From Sphingobacterium allocomposti (GTDB lineage Bacteria; Bacteroidota; Bacteroidia; Sphingobacteriales; Sphingobacteriaceae): 64,000 bases of DNA. Below, in pieces: positions 43,704 to 53,142 of this stretch; the first letter of the stretch is position 1, and each line of letters starts with the position of its first letter. Below the pieces are notes generated by a model. That model searched no databases, was not told the origin of the DNA, and was given only the letters and a program-made list of their open reading frames with translations. The stretch is taken from NCBI RefSeq assembly GCF_008124885.1, contig NZ_VNHX01000006.1, positions 109,544 through 173,543 of the forward strand, given 5' to 3'. Position numbers and translations under genes: made by a program.

Positions 43704-44525
43704 TTACCTTAACTTGAAGTTGAAAACGATGACGCCCGTCTGGGAGTCCGGAGCGTTTGGAAGCTGGTTTAGGCGGGCACCCATAACTGCACGCTCGCAT
43801 TTTTCCAGCAATGTGCGGCTGGATATTGTCGTTCCTTTGACCCCTGCACGCGCGTACGTGACCACGCCGCTCCTGTTCACTTTGAACTCGACAGCCACGC
43901 GGCCAGCCTGTTGACCATCGTCCTCTATCCGCGGCGGAACTTCAAAGCGTCTGTTCGCAATGGTCAGCATCATGTTGCCGTCGCCCGAACCTCCTTCGCC
44001 GTAGTTGCTCGCCAGCGGGTCGCCGAGCTTACTACCTTGGTTTCCGGCCGTCGTTCCCGTACCATCGCCGGTTCCTACAGCATTGTTCTTCTTGCCTTTA
44101 TATAATGCATTTGGATTTACAGCTGGCTTTGCGTCCTTCTTTTCTACCGTAGAAACATCAGCATTGGCTTTAACGGGCTTTTCATTTTTCGGCACCGCCG
44201 GCGCCTCTTCCATGTCTTGCGTAGCAACTACTTTGTCTGCCACCTGCTGCGAAGGCGTCGGCACCGGAGTCGTCGTCGGGTCGATCTTGTCGGGTTTCAC
44301 GTTGTTGGCATTCTCGTCCATCGAAGGCTCGTCCACACTCATGTAGTCGTCGCCCATTCCCTCTTCTGCCGTTCCATAATTTACGATTATCCCACCCATA
44401 CCATAACGGGGAACATCTCCGCCAAAAACAATAAAAAAGCCAATCAGAACCAAAATCCCCATCACGGCCGTAGACAGGCCTAGGGCCTTCGGCATATTAT
44501 TTTCCTCTTGCGACTGGTAGTACAT
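43704..44525 (-). CDS. TonB/TolA-like energy-transducing protein
   Basis: A 273-residue protein with one N-terminal membrane segment (about residues 17-35, LSTAVMGILVLIGFFIVFGG), a long Pro/Lys/Thr/Asp-rich periplasmic linker (about 50-175), and a C-terminal domain resembling TonB or TolA (about 185-273; EFKVNRSGVVTYARAG, ERAVMGARLNQLPNAPDSQTG). It follows exbD and exbB, which supply the proton-driven motor, so it should pass energy to an outer-membrane partner. The adjacent barrel gene is a candidate. Whether it acts as TonB or in a Tol-like division role is open. Confidence 0.82.
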   Translation of the reverse strand: MYYQSQEENNMPKALGLSTAVMGILVLIGFFIVFGGDVPRYGMGGIIVNYGTAEEGMGDDYMSVDEPSMDENANNVKPDKIDPTTTPVPTPSQQVADKVVATQDMEEAPAVPKNEKPVKANADVSTVEKKDAKPAVNPNALYKGKKNNAVGTGDGTGTTAGNQGSKLGDPLASNYGEGGSGDGNMMLTIANRRFEVPPRIEDDGQQAGRVAVEFKVNRSGVVTYARAGVKGTTISSRTLLEKCERAVMGARLNQLPNAPDSQTGVIVFNFKLR

Positions 44526-44629
44526 GCTTTTTAAAATTTAAAATCAACATTATAAAAGAAGAGCCCGAAAGCCCTTTCACCGCTAGACAGCGCCTGCGCG
44601 CCGACGTTTAACGGCAGTTTCTTTAACAA

Positions 44630-45037
44630 CTAGTCTTTCTTAGGCTCTGTAGCCAGTACCAACTTCACTTTGTTCCTGTTCGCCACGTCCATCACTGAAA
44701 TCACGTTTTGGATTGGAACAGAGCTGTCCGCATATAACATGATGGTGAGTTCCTCACCACCGGCGATCTGACTTTGGATCACGGGCTCCAGCTGGTCCAA
44801 AGATACCGTTTGCTTATCCACATGGTACTGCAGATCTGCCGTAATAGAAACGGTCATCGTTTTCTTGGCAACCGACTGCTCCCCCGCACTTGACTTCGGT
44901 AACAACAACTTGACTACTTGTGGATTGGCAACAGCAGATGCCAACAAAAAGAACAACATCAAAAAGAACATGATATCATTCAGCGCAGCAGTGTGTACCT
45001 CGGCGGTCGGTTTATGTCGTCTATTTCTTAAGTTCAT
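44630..45037 (-). CDS. exbD: ExbD/TolR-type biopolymer transport protein
   Basis: A 135-residue inner-membrane protein with a short cytoplasmic N-terminus, one membrane helix at about residues 19-38 (LNDIMFFLMLFFLLASAVA), where the Asp of LNDI is the conserved proton-carrying residue, and a periplasmic domain with DLQYHVDKQTVSLDQLEP and LYADSSVPIQNVISVMDVA. It forms the motor with the ExbB protein encoded 70 bases upstream. Confidence 0.92.
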   Translation of the reverse strand: MNLRNRRHKPTAEVHTAALNDIMFFLMLFFLLASAVANPQVVKLLLPKSSAGEQSVAKKTMTVSITADLQYHVDKQTVSLDQLEPVIQSQIAGGEELTIMLYADSSVPIQNVISVMDVANRNKVKLVLATEPKKD

Positions 45038-45107
45038 CTTCCAAATTAAAAGTTCAAAATCAAAAAGCTAAGACTCTTCAATCCTGATAGTTTCCAATGC
45101 TAAATCT

Positions 45108-45809
45108 TTAAACCCCGGGCTCGTCCAACAGATCGATAAACTCAACAGCGTCCGTTTCCATACGCAATATTAAACGTTCCACCATCATGTTTAGCACGTG
45201 GTAGCCGATGTACGCCAAGATACCGACCGTCAATCCGCTGGCCGAAGCAATCATTTTCACGTACAGACCTCCGGATACCGATCCAATGTCGATACCTCCG
45301 GCCACTTCCACGTCGCGGAAGATCTGGATAACTCCAAAAATCGTTCCGACGAAACCAAGCATCGGCGCTATACCGGCAACAATCCCCAGTATGTTGATGT
45401 TCTTTTCCAGCTTGGAGACTTCAAGCTTACCCGCATTTTCAATAGCGCCCTCGATATCCTTTATAGGGCGGCCCACCCGCGACAGGCCCTTCTGTAACAT
45501 CCGTGCTAAGGCCGAATTGCTTGACCGACAAACCGCGATAGCAGCCTCTAACCGACCGGACATCACGTTACTTTTAATCTGCGACATTAAACCTGAATCA
45601 GCTTTAGACGCTTTCCGAATCGTAATATACCGCTCAAAAAAGATAACTAAAGCCAAGAATAAAAGAAAAACGATTGGAATCATAATCCAACCTCCCTTCA
45701 TCAACAACTGGATCAGATTTAAATTCTCATCGGTTGTTGCCAACGTTACTGCTTGCTGTTGAACTGTGTTCAAAGAATCCACCGTTAAATTGTCTTGCAT
45801 GAATGACAT
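45108..45809 (-). CDS. exbB: MotA/TolQ/ExbB proton-channel protein
   Basis: A 233-residue inner-membrane protein with three membrane segments (about residues 36-57, 140-165 and 185-208). The MotA/TolQ/ExbB core shows ALARMLQKGLSRVG, VAGIAPMLGFVGTIFGVIQIF (residues about 143-163, with the conserved channel Thr), and ASASGLTVGILAYIGYHVLNMMVE. It precedes exbD on the minus strand and forms the stator-like proton pore with it. Confidence 0.93.
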   Translation of the reverse strand: MSFMQDNLTVDSLNTVQQQAVTLATTDENLNLIQLLMKGGWIMIPIVFLLFLALVIFFERYITIRKASKADSGLMSQIKSNVMSGRLEAAIAVCRSSNSALARMLQKGLSRVGRPIKDIEGAIENAGKLEVSKLEKNINILGIVAGIAPMLGFVGTIFGVIQIFRDVEVAGGIDIGSVSGGLYVKMIASASGLTVGILAYIGYHVLNMMVERLILRMETDAVEFIDLLDEPGV

Positions 45810-45846
45810 AATCTTGTAATATATTTGTTATCAGGTTATTTACTTA

Positions 45847-46920
45847 TTATCTAATCTTATCCGGCCAAGCATCTTTGATAATATGCTTCTGCACGTATAT
45901 CAGGGCGGAATCTACCTGTTCCTTGGTTTCGTAAGAATCCCAAATTACTTTTTTTCGATTTTTCGCCAGGTTGCTGGGGATAACCCGTACATGAGGATAC
46001 CCCGCTTTGTTATATGATTCTGCCTGTTCATACGCTTGAGCCAGGGTCTTATGCGATCCGATGACAATCTGCCACGTATGGTGGGCTGGAATAAGCTCCT
46101 TTTTATCGTTTACTGTTACGCTACTGCTATCCACTACCTGTTGTGCCAGCGAATCCTGTCGGGCCGATGTGTCCGAGGGTAGCGTATTCTCCAAGGTATC
46201 CGTCCGACTGTGTAATGTATCTTTAGCTAAAGCGGCCGTATCCGCCGTTTTGGGAAGCGTACGGTCTCTATTAACAAGATAGAGTGCTGCCATAATGCCC
46301 AGCGCCACAATAGCCGTAACCACATACCAAACGGCGTTTCCTTTCCCTTTTTCAGGCACTTCTTCTGTTTGCGGATCAATAATTTCCGCCGCGATAGGCT
46401 GTTCCTCCGGCAGGTCGCCCTGCTCTTGAACAACTTTGCGCTCTTCTTCCGGCATGGTGTCCGACGAAGACGGTTCATCCGGCACCAGATTGTCTTCATC
46501 CGGCATTCCAGATGTTGCACCAAATAAATCGCCTGGTGCTTCTACCGGTTCGTAGTTAAACCCCGATAGATCTAACGCTTTAAACACATAACTATTGCCG
46601 TAACTAACCAGATAGCCTAAGTCATCCAGTTTGGCCTGCCCCTCGTCGCTGACCTTCTGCAGTAAAGCGTCAACGGCCTCGGCGACCTGACTTTCCGCTT
46701 CCTGCCTTTCGAGCAGATGAAGTTGTTGTATATATTGAACAAATTCATACCCCACCGTGCTGGACCGGTCAAAGTCAATATAACTTATAGGAGGAAGATA
46801 GACATGACGTTTTTCGTCATAGGTGGCCGGCGTGTGGTTCCGCCTGAACGACCCTAACCCACGCACGTAGACCTCCGACTGCCTTTTTAAAAGATTATAA
46901 ACGTTCTTCCCTAAATTCAT
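45847..46920 (-). CDS. HU-CCDC81-type and SPOR-domain single-pass membrane protein
   Basis: A 357-residue protein. Residues of about 1-125 match the paired HU-like CCDC81 prokaryotic domains (NVYNLLKRQSEVYVRGLGSFRR; PPISYIDFDRS; LDDLGYLVSYGNSYVFKAL), predicted relatives of the HU/IHF DNA-binding fold. An acidic linker leads to one membrane helix at about 194-213 (VWYVVTAIVALGIMAALYLV). The C-terminal SPOR domain (about 280-350, WQIVIGSHKTLAQAYEQAESY) should bind peptidoglycan bare of stem peptides, as found at division sites. It thus could link a cytoplasmic ligand to the cell wall. Located between exbB and the barrel gene. Confidence 0.85.
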   Translation of the reverse strand: MNLGKNVYNLLKRQSEVYVRGLGSFRRNHTPATYDEKRHVYLPPISYIDFDRSSTVGYEFVQYIQQLHLLERQEAESQVAEAVDALLQKVSDEGQAKLDDLGYLVSYGNSYVFKALDLSGFNYEPVEAPGDLFGATSGMPDEDNLVPDEPSSSDTMPEEERKVVQEQGDLPEEQPIAAEIIDPQTEEVPEKGKGNAVWYVVTAIVALGIMAALYLVNRDRTLPKTADTAALAKDTLHSRTDTLENTLPSDTSARQDSLAQQVVDSSSVTVNDKKELIPAHHTWQIVIGSHKTLAQAYEQAESYNKAGYPHVRVIPSNLAKNRKKVIWDSYETKEQVDSALIYVQKHIIKDAWPDKIR

Positions 46921-46958
46921 CCTATTTTAATTAACTGCAAAGTTATGATCTTCTGTGT

Positions 46959-48677
46959 TTAAAATGAAAAATTTAAACCTCCCAGTATATTAAACCCTAA
47001 CCTTGGATAGTAAAGGTAGGTCTGATACTCATTGTTGAATATATTATTGGCTTTGACAAACAAGCCAAGTTGCTTGGTTGCCTTATACTCTGCTCCGGCG
47101 CTCAGGTCGAAAAACGATGGCACTTCGGCTCTTCTGTAGCCAAGCGGCTGCCCAACGGCGACATCGTCCCAGTCTTTTGCGTAAGAAAGACCGTGAAATA
47201 ATCCTTCAGCATCTATATATAACTTCTCGGAAATGTTAAAGCGTGCGTTAGCCGCCAGACGTAGCTTCGGCGTGTGCCAAGCCTCCTCTTCCTGCGCCGA
47301 GGTATATTGGTCAATATTCAGACGGCCGCCTAAATTCACCAGCTCGGAGAGGCGCACATTGATTTCGCCCTCCAGCCCCACATGCTTAACGGCTTTGTCT
47401 CCGTCTCCATCATAGACCATTTCAAACTGGAAAGGCGCCGATGGCCTATTGACGAACAGAGGCATTCCTTCGAGCTGCCGATAAATGGCCTTTACTTTAT
47501 AGCCGAATGTCGCTCCTGCATTTCCCTTTATACCGCCATAAAAGTTTAAACGCTCGACCATGTTCTGTATTCCCAGACTAGGACCTAAAAACGGGTTCTG
47601 CCGGGCAAATTCGCGATAAGAAGCCTTTTTAACACCCCCGTTAACACCCCCGAAAATATGAAGGTACTCGGGAGCTAACGCAAAGTCAATCTCTGCAGAC
47701 GGAAAAATGTTGAAGCTGCTGCTGTCGCCAAATTCCGGAACAAAGTTCGCGCCCAACGTCACCGCATAGTTATCACCTTTGAAACTGATATATGGATTCA
47801 GTGTGGCCAGCGAGTTGTTCGTCTTTCCGCCATTAAATGTATTGCTGGTGCCATCCACATTGTTAACGTCGACACTTAGATTAGCCCCTATGTTAAATGC
47901 CCTCACCCTTTTATTTAGGTAAGCCGAGATAGCAAAAGAGGTTTCCTTTGCGTCGTACTTATCACTAAACGAATAGGCATCCAATTTCGCCGAGTAGGTA
48001 AATGCATCTTCGTTGTTGGGATCAAAATTGCTGGTTAACTCACCGGTAAAATAGATGTCATTAAACGCCTGCTTCTCTTTAACCGGATTTAACGATGTCA
48101 CTCCATCATCAGCAAACGGAATTCCGTAAAAATTAGTCGCGTACCGGTTATACCCCAGCAAGCCATCCACCGTAAAGTGAGGCAAGATACGGCGACCGAA
48201 AACACCTACTTCCTGGCGGGAAAACCGCTGTGCTTCTAAACTTCCTTTTTGGTTAAGATGCTTCACGAAACCACCAACGCGCAGGTCCTCGTACTCGTCG
48301 TAGGAAAAATATCCCTCTCCCAAAATGGTATTAAAATTCCCCAATCCGAATTTGACGTAGTTGCTTCGCTGATCCGTCATCTGTGAAAACGGGGTCTCCT
48401 GTACATTCAGTTCTTTCAAACCGGTATTGATGTCCAGCTTCTTATCCGGAATATTTCCGTAAGTAAGCTTAGGCATATAGCTACGCTTGTTGGTCATATC
48501 CGGACTGCGGCGGATCTTAACGGCGTCCGCAAGAATAGGCCTATAATCGCGGACCACATCAAAAGAATCAATAGTCACCGGCTTTTCCGGATCGGTCTGT
48601 GCATATGCCTCTATACTTAAACCGAACAACAACGCAGCAACCGCGTAATTCTTAAATACTGTTTTATGCAATTTCAT
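46959..48677 (-). CDS. TonB-dependent-receptor-like outer-membrane barrel without plug
   Basis: A 572-residue exported protein (signal to about residue 26, LLFGLSIEAYAQ). The body alternates hydrophobic and polar residues as beta strands do and ends in an outer-membrane signal: NIFNNEYQTYLYYPRLGFNILGGLNFSF, whose final residue is Phe. The C-terminus resembles TonB-dependent receptors, but no N-terminal plug domain or TonB box is recognisable, so it is probably a fixed pore or assembly partner. It follows the giant TPR gene and precedes the HU/SPOR gene, a linkage I recall as common in Bacteroidota. Confidence 0.8.
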   Translation of the reverse strand: MKLHKTVFKNYAVAALLFGLSIEAYAQTDPEKPVTIDSFDVVRDYRPILADAVKIRRSPDMTNKRSYMPKLTYGNIPDKKLDINTGLKELNVQETPFSQMTDQRSNYVKFGLGNFNTILGEGYFSYDEYEDLRVGGFVKHLNQKGSLEAQRFSRQEVGVFGRRILPHFTVDGLLGYNRYATNFYGIPFADDGVTSLNPVKEKQAFNDIYFTGELTSNFDPNNEDAFTYSAKLDAYSFSDKYDAKETSFAISAYLNKRVRAFNIGANLSVDVNNVDGTSNTFNGGKTNNSLATLNPYISFKGDNYAVTLGANFVPEFGDSSSFNIFPSAEIDFALAPEYLHIFGGVNGGVKKASYREFARQNPFLGPSLGIQNMVERLNFYGGIKGNAGATFGYKVKAIYRQLEGMPLFVNRPSAPFQFEMVYDGDGDKAVKHVGLEGEINVRLSELVNLGGRLNIDQYTSAQEEEAWHTPKLRLAANARFNISEKLYIDAEGLFHGLSYAKDWDDVAVGQPLGYRRAEVPSFFDLSAGAEYKATKQLGLFVKANNIFNNEYQTYLYYPRLGFNILGGLNFSF

Positions 48678-48827
48678 CAGAAAATTATTCTTAATGGTCT
48701 AATGGAACCTGCACGTTCGCTGTTCTTTTCAGGGGACGTCGACTATGGCAGGTTTCATCTAATTATTTTTTTCAGTTGCTGACAGCCGCTCGCCATCGTA
48801 TCGGACGCGGGCCATCACTCTTCTTTC

Positions 48828-51800
48828 TTATTTCAGCTTTTCTAAACGGGATTTCGCCTCTTTCAATACGTCGTCTTTGTCGTTGTCGTAGTTGTCTATT
48901 ACGCTTTCCAACGTCGACTTCGCCTGAAATTTATCTCCTTTACCTGCATAAGCATCAGCCATCAGGATAAAGCCTTTAGCCACCCAATAATCGTACGATG
49001 AGAACGAGTTGGAAATATCGAAGGCCGACTCGATCGCCTTGTCGTATTGCTTGGCTTTAAGCTGCTGCTCGCCTACACGATATCTTGCCTCGGCTCCGGT
49101 GACCGTCTTACTTTTTAACGCAGCAAGATTGAACTCTTTTAATGCCTCGGCGCTTTTGTTGGCCGCTGCATAGGCTTTGCCGGAATAAAGGTGCGCAAGT
49201 GCGATATCTTCTTCCGAAGATTTCTCATATTCTTTTACGAGCTTGGCATAGTTCTGCGTCTCCACATAGTCCCCGATGTTGAAATAACTGACAAGCAGGT
49301 TGTTGATTGCATAGCCATAGTTTGCTTTATATTCGGATGTCAACTCCAGTTTACGTAAAACCTGAACCGCCTCGTTGTAAGCTTTGTTTCTTAAATGAAG
49401 CTTTGAAACGCTGATCAGCGTCTGTTCCGTATAAGCGCTGGTCCAGTCGTTCATAATGATATTAAAATCATGCAATGCTTCCCGATCCTTGCCCAGCTGC
49501 GCGTAGCTTTCGCCGCGGATAAAGCGGGCGTGCTTCTCCTGAATAGGCTTAGGGAACTTGTCGAAATAAGCGTTCACCGCTTCAACTGCTCCCTGATAGT
49601 TTCCACGATCAAAGAGTGTTTTCGCGACACTGAACGTGTGCGCATCTTGTTCCGCTGTACTTAGGTCGCCAATATTGGTGCTCGTGGCATAACGGATATA
49701 GCCGGTAGCGTCTCCTCTATCGAGGTATATGTTCTCGATCGATATAAGCGCCTGCTTGGCTTCATCTGTTGTAGCATATTGATCTACGACACGTTGGAAA
49801 GTTGCCAGCGCGGCATCGTTGTCGTCTTTGTTATACTGCACCAGACCGATGGTTACCAACGCCCGTGGCACATAACTGCTTCGAGGGTACTGCTCGACCA
49901 TGGCCTGCAGTCCTGCTATTGCCCTGTCGTAGTCGCCCATTAAGAAGTAGGTGTAAGGCACCTCGAAAGCCACGTCGTCCGCATAGTTCGATTTAGGATA
50001 CTGTTTTACAACAGAATTCAAAGTAGCTATCTTACCTGCGTTATCCCCTTGTAAACCCTGGATGATACCCCGCTGGAACAGCGCATAGTCCTGACTTGGC
50101 GCTTTTGAGCTGATCAACCGGTTGTAGTACTCCAGTGCGCGTCCGTAATTTTTCATCCCAAAGTAAGAATCCGCAAGCCTTGCGATGGCGTCATTTTTGG
50201 TGTTGACTTCAATTCCTTCTTTACCGCCTGTAGCTAAAAAGCGTTCAAAATAGTTGGCAGCAGTGTTGTAGCGGTCGTTTCGGAACGCCGCATAGGCCAG
50301 GGCATAGTTCGCATAGCTATACACATCAGTTTTACGGGCGGCTGGGAGCTGCAGGAACTTGTTGAAATTAGTCACTGCCTCGCCATATTTCCGCACCTCA
50401 TACATCGCCTCCGCCTTCCAATACGTAGCGAGTGCGTAAATCTCCTCATCATATCGATGCGCTTCCGAACGCATGAACATCGAAATAGCATTCTCAAACG
50501 CACGCTCGTTGTAGAACTCAAGTCCTCTATAATAGGTTACCTTCTGATAGGCCGCGTTGGCTTCCCTCCCTCTTTTTCCTATACTCTCCAGAATATCGAC
50601 TGCTGCCCGATAATTTTTTGTACTCAATAGCACCTCAGCTAGTAAGGTCTTGGCCTCTTCCTGCTTTGCAGAACGGGGATATGTATCGAGATATTCTTGT
50701 GTCGCGTCTAATGCCACCTGGTGGAACTCAAGCTCGTAAGACAGTTTAGCGTAGTTAAACAAACCTTCCTCTTTGAGCTGAGGGTCAAAATCCAATTTAG
50801 ATGCACGGAAGAACGCGTTACGCGCGCTTTGCTTATTCCCTGTTTTCAGAAACGCATCTCCTAACGTGATCATTGCACTTTGATAATATGCGTCCGGCTC
50901 GCTCAGCTTTTCCAGCTCCTGAATTGCCTTTTGGTAGTCTCCCAGTTTATAGGCTATATACCCGATTTGATAGCTATCTTGGTTGTTCTGCGTTTTTCCC
51001 TGATCTTGTGCCTGAAATTTATCGTAGAATTCCTTAGACTTTTTGAGATCGCCCTTGATAAAATAGGTAGCCGCCACGATACGGAACAATTCCGTTTCAT
51101 TCTCCTGTTTGGTACGTTCCAAGATCGGCAAAGCATAACTCAACACATCGTCGTATCTCTTATCGAGGAAATAAAGCGCCGTTACGTAATACGGATAACT
51201 TGTCTCATACGTTTTAGAGCCGTCAAGGCGCTCAAATTCATTCAACGCTGTTTTATACTCGGCATCGAGATAGCTGAGATAAGCATAATAGTAGATCGAT
51301 GCTTCCTGATATTGCCCCCTTTCGTCCTTAAGGCGTTCAAACGCCGGCTTCGAAGCTTTATAATCGCCTGTCATAAACTGAGCGTAGGCCAACTTAAACC
51401 GGTATTCCGTATTTTCCGCGCCCGCTAAGTTGCGGCTATCGATTTTCTGGAACCATTCGATCGCCTTCGTATAATCCTTTTTTGTGTAATAAGACTTACC
51501 GATCTGGAAATAGGCGGCTTTAGAGTTAGCGCTTGCAGGATAATCTTTAATGTATTTTAGAAAACGATTTTCCGCATCCGAGTCGCCCAATTCCAACGCA
51601 CATATTGCTTGATAGAAACGGACATTTTCCTTGATCAGCGTCAGCTCCTCTGTTTCGTCCAGCTGCAAAGTAGATTTTGTCCGGATATCTTCTACCCGAT
51701 CAAACTGCTTTGCCGCAGAGCTGTACTTGCCTCGCTCAAACAGTTCCATCCCTGACTTATACGCATTATTAATTTGCTGCCAAGCGGTCTGTTGGGCAAA

Positions 51801-51857
51801 AGACGCCGAGCCCATTAAACTCAATGCTACACTTACACCATAAATTTTCTTATTCAT
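48828..51857 (-). CDS. Giant exported TPR protein (1009 residues)
   Basis: A very long TPR solenoid with a signal peptide (residues 1-21, SLMGSASFAQ). At least twenty TPR-like units are visible, many of the YbgF/BamD-like outer-membrane type: SANSKAAYFQIGKSYYTKKDYTKAI, SNYADDVAFEVPYTYFLMGDYDRAIAGL, SSYVPRALVTIGLVQYNKDD. The signal peptide has no lipobox, so the protein is periplasmic or barrel-associated. It is the first gene of the group running through the barrel, HU/SPOR, ExbB, ExbD, TonB-like and FolC genes. A scaffold for envelope assembly is the likely role. Confidence 0.86.
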   Translation of the reverse strand: MNKKIYGVSVALSLMGSASFAQQTAWQQINNAYKSGMELFERGKYSSAAKQFDRVEDIRTKSTLQLDETEELTLIKENVRFYQAICALELGDSDAENRFLKYIKDYPASANSKAAYFQIGKSYYTKKDYTKAIEWFQKIDSRNLAGAENTEYRFKLAYAQFMTGDYKASKPAFERLKDERGQYQEASIYYYAYLSYLDAEYKTALNEFERLDGSKTYETSYPYYVTALYFLDKRYDDVLSYALPILERTKQENETELFRIVAATYFIKGDLKKSKEFYDKFQAQDQGKTQNNQDSYQIGYIAYKLGDYQKAIQELEKLSEPDAYYQSAMITLGDAFLKTGNKQSARNAFFRASKLDFDPQLKEEGLFNYAKLSYELEFHQVALDATQEYLDTYPRSAKQEEAKTLLAEVLLSTKNYRAAVDILESIGKRGREANAAYQKVTYYRGLEFYNERAFENAISMFMRSEAHRYDEEIYALATYWKAEAMYEVRKYGEAVTNFNKFLQLPAARKTDVYSYANYALAYAAFRNDRYNTAANYFERFLATGGKEGIEVNTKNDAIARLADSYFGMKNYGRALEYYNRLISSKAPSQDYALFQRGIIQGLQGDNAGKIATLNSVVKQYPKSNYADDVAFEVPYTYFLMGDYDRAIAGLQAMVEQYPRSSYVPRALVTIGLVQYNKDDNDAALATFQRVVDQYATTDEAKQALISIENIYLDRGDATGYIRYATSTNIGDLSTAEQDAHTFSVAKTLFDRGNYQGAVEAVNAYFDKFPKPIQEKHARFIRGESYAQLGKDREALHDFNIIMNDWTSAYTEQTLISVSKLHLRNKAYNEAVQVLRKLELTSEYKANYGYAINNLLVSYFNIGDYVETQNYAKLVKEYEKSSEEDIALAHLYSGKAYAAANKSAEALKEFNLAALKSKTVTGAEARYRVGEQQLKAKQYDKAIESAFDISNSFSSYDYWVAKGFILMADAYAGKGDKFQAKSTLESVIDNYDNDKDDVLKEAKSRLEKLK

Positions 51858-52020
51858 ACTGATGAATTATTCAACAACTAAATCTTCGCGTTAACTTTAT
51901 GAAGATCGCTCTAAAAAAGGCGCTATACTTCAGGATACTAAATTAAAACTAAAGTTGCAGGTTTTCCTCAAAAGTTCTTAACACCTGTTAATAACTGACT
52001 ATATAACGTAGTTTTTGTCC

Positions 52021-52052
52021 AAAAAATATGCCCAACTCAAATAGTCGGGCAC
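52021..52052 (-). terminator. pyrB terminator
   Basis: On the minus strand GCCCGACT / AGTTGGGC with loop ATTTG, followed by ATATTTTTT, 22 bases after the stop. Confidence 0.75.
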
Positions 52053-52074
52053 AATTATCGATTTCGTTACAGGA

Positions 52075-53016
52075 TTACGCGCCCCGTTGCCCAGCCAAAA
52101 GGTATAGAACAGCCATCCTCACCGCCACGCCGTTTTCCACTTGATCTAAGATGATCGCATGTTTACTGTCGGCAACGTCGGAAGTGATCTCGACCCCCCT
52201 ATTGATAGGCCCTGGGTGCATGATTGTAATCTCTTTATCCAACGAGTCTAATAGCTGTTTGTTCAGGCCGTACAGCATCGTATACTCGCGGAGGGAAGGA
52301 AAATAAGCTATCTCCTGCCGCTCAAGCTGAATACGCAACATATTGGCCACATCACACCACTGCAGCGCAGCCAATAGGTCGTGCTCCACCCGGACGCCCA
52401 GCGATTTTATATATTTTGGAATTAAAGTCGTTGGTCCGCACACCATAACTTCTGCCCCCTGCTTTTGCAGGCATAGGATATTGGATAACGCGACGCGCGA
52501 GTGAAGGATATCTCCGATGATGGCCACCTTCCGGCCCGCAACATCGCCGAAACGCTCGCGGATAGAAAAGGAGTCCAATAGAGCCTGCGTAGGATGTTCA
52601 TGCGCGCCGTCGCCCGCATTAACAATCTGTGCGTTGACATGTCGGCTCAGGAACACGCCGGCTCCGGCATACGGGTGGCGCATGACGATCATGTCTACTT
52701 TCATGGCCAGAATGTTATTGACCGTATCGATCAGCGTTTCGCCCTTGCTAACCGAGGACGAGGACGCGGCGAAGTTAATGATATCTGCGGAAAGCCTCTT
52801 TTCCGCCAGCTCAAATGATAAACGCGTGCGGGTTGAGTTCTCGAAAAAAACGTTAGCTATAGTTATATCGCGGAGCGAAGGCACTTTTTTTATAGGACGG
52901 TTAAGTACCTCCTTAAAATTAGCCGCCGTATCCAGAATCAACTGGATATCATTCTCGTTTAAGTCTTTTATCCCTAAAAGATGTTTCGTACTGAGCTGCT
53001 CGGTTGTTGTTGACAT
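52075..53016 (-). CDS. pyrB: Aspartate carbamoyltransferase catalytic subunit
   Basis: Condenses carbamoyl phosphate and aspartate, the first committed step of pyrimidine synthesis. The 313-residue product carries the carbamoyl-phosphate motif FFENSTRTRLSFELAEKRL near residues 54-72, HPTQALLDSFSIRERFG near 141-157, and HPGPINRGVEI near 266-276. No pyrI regulatory subunit is adjacent. It follows pyrR by 126 bases on the minus strand, which fits joint control. It ends in a terminator. Confidence 0.97.
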   Translation of the reverse strand: MSTTTEQLSTKHLLGIKDLNENDIQLILDTAANFKEVLNRPIKKVPSLRDITIANVFFENSTRTRLSFELAEKRLSADIINFAASSSSVSKGETLIDTVNNILAMKVDMIVMRHPYAGAGVFLSRHVNAQIVNAGDGAHEHPTQALLDSFSIRERFGDVAGRKVAIIGDILHSRVALSNILCLQKQGAEVMVCGPTTLIPKYIKSLGVRVEHDLLAALQWCDVANMLRIQLERQEIAYFPSLREYTMLYGLNKQLLDSLDKEITIMHPGPINRGVEITSDVADSKHAIILDQVENGVAVRMAVLYLLAGQRGA

Positions 53017-53142
53017 GCTATTCGGATTTTCTGGCGCTTTATGTATTTTCTGCTAAACTATCTATTATGCGTGTTCCGTCGGTAAGGCAATATGGGCCAC
53101 ATCGTGTGCTGCAATGAGATGCATCGCTGCAGCCGGCGGCTG

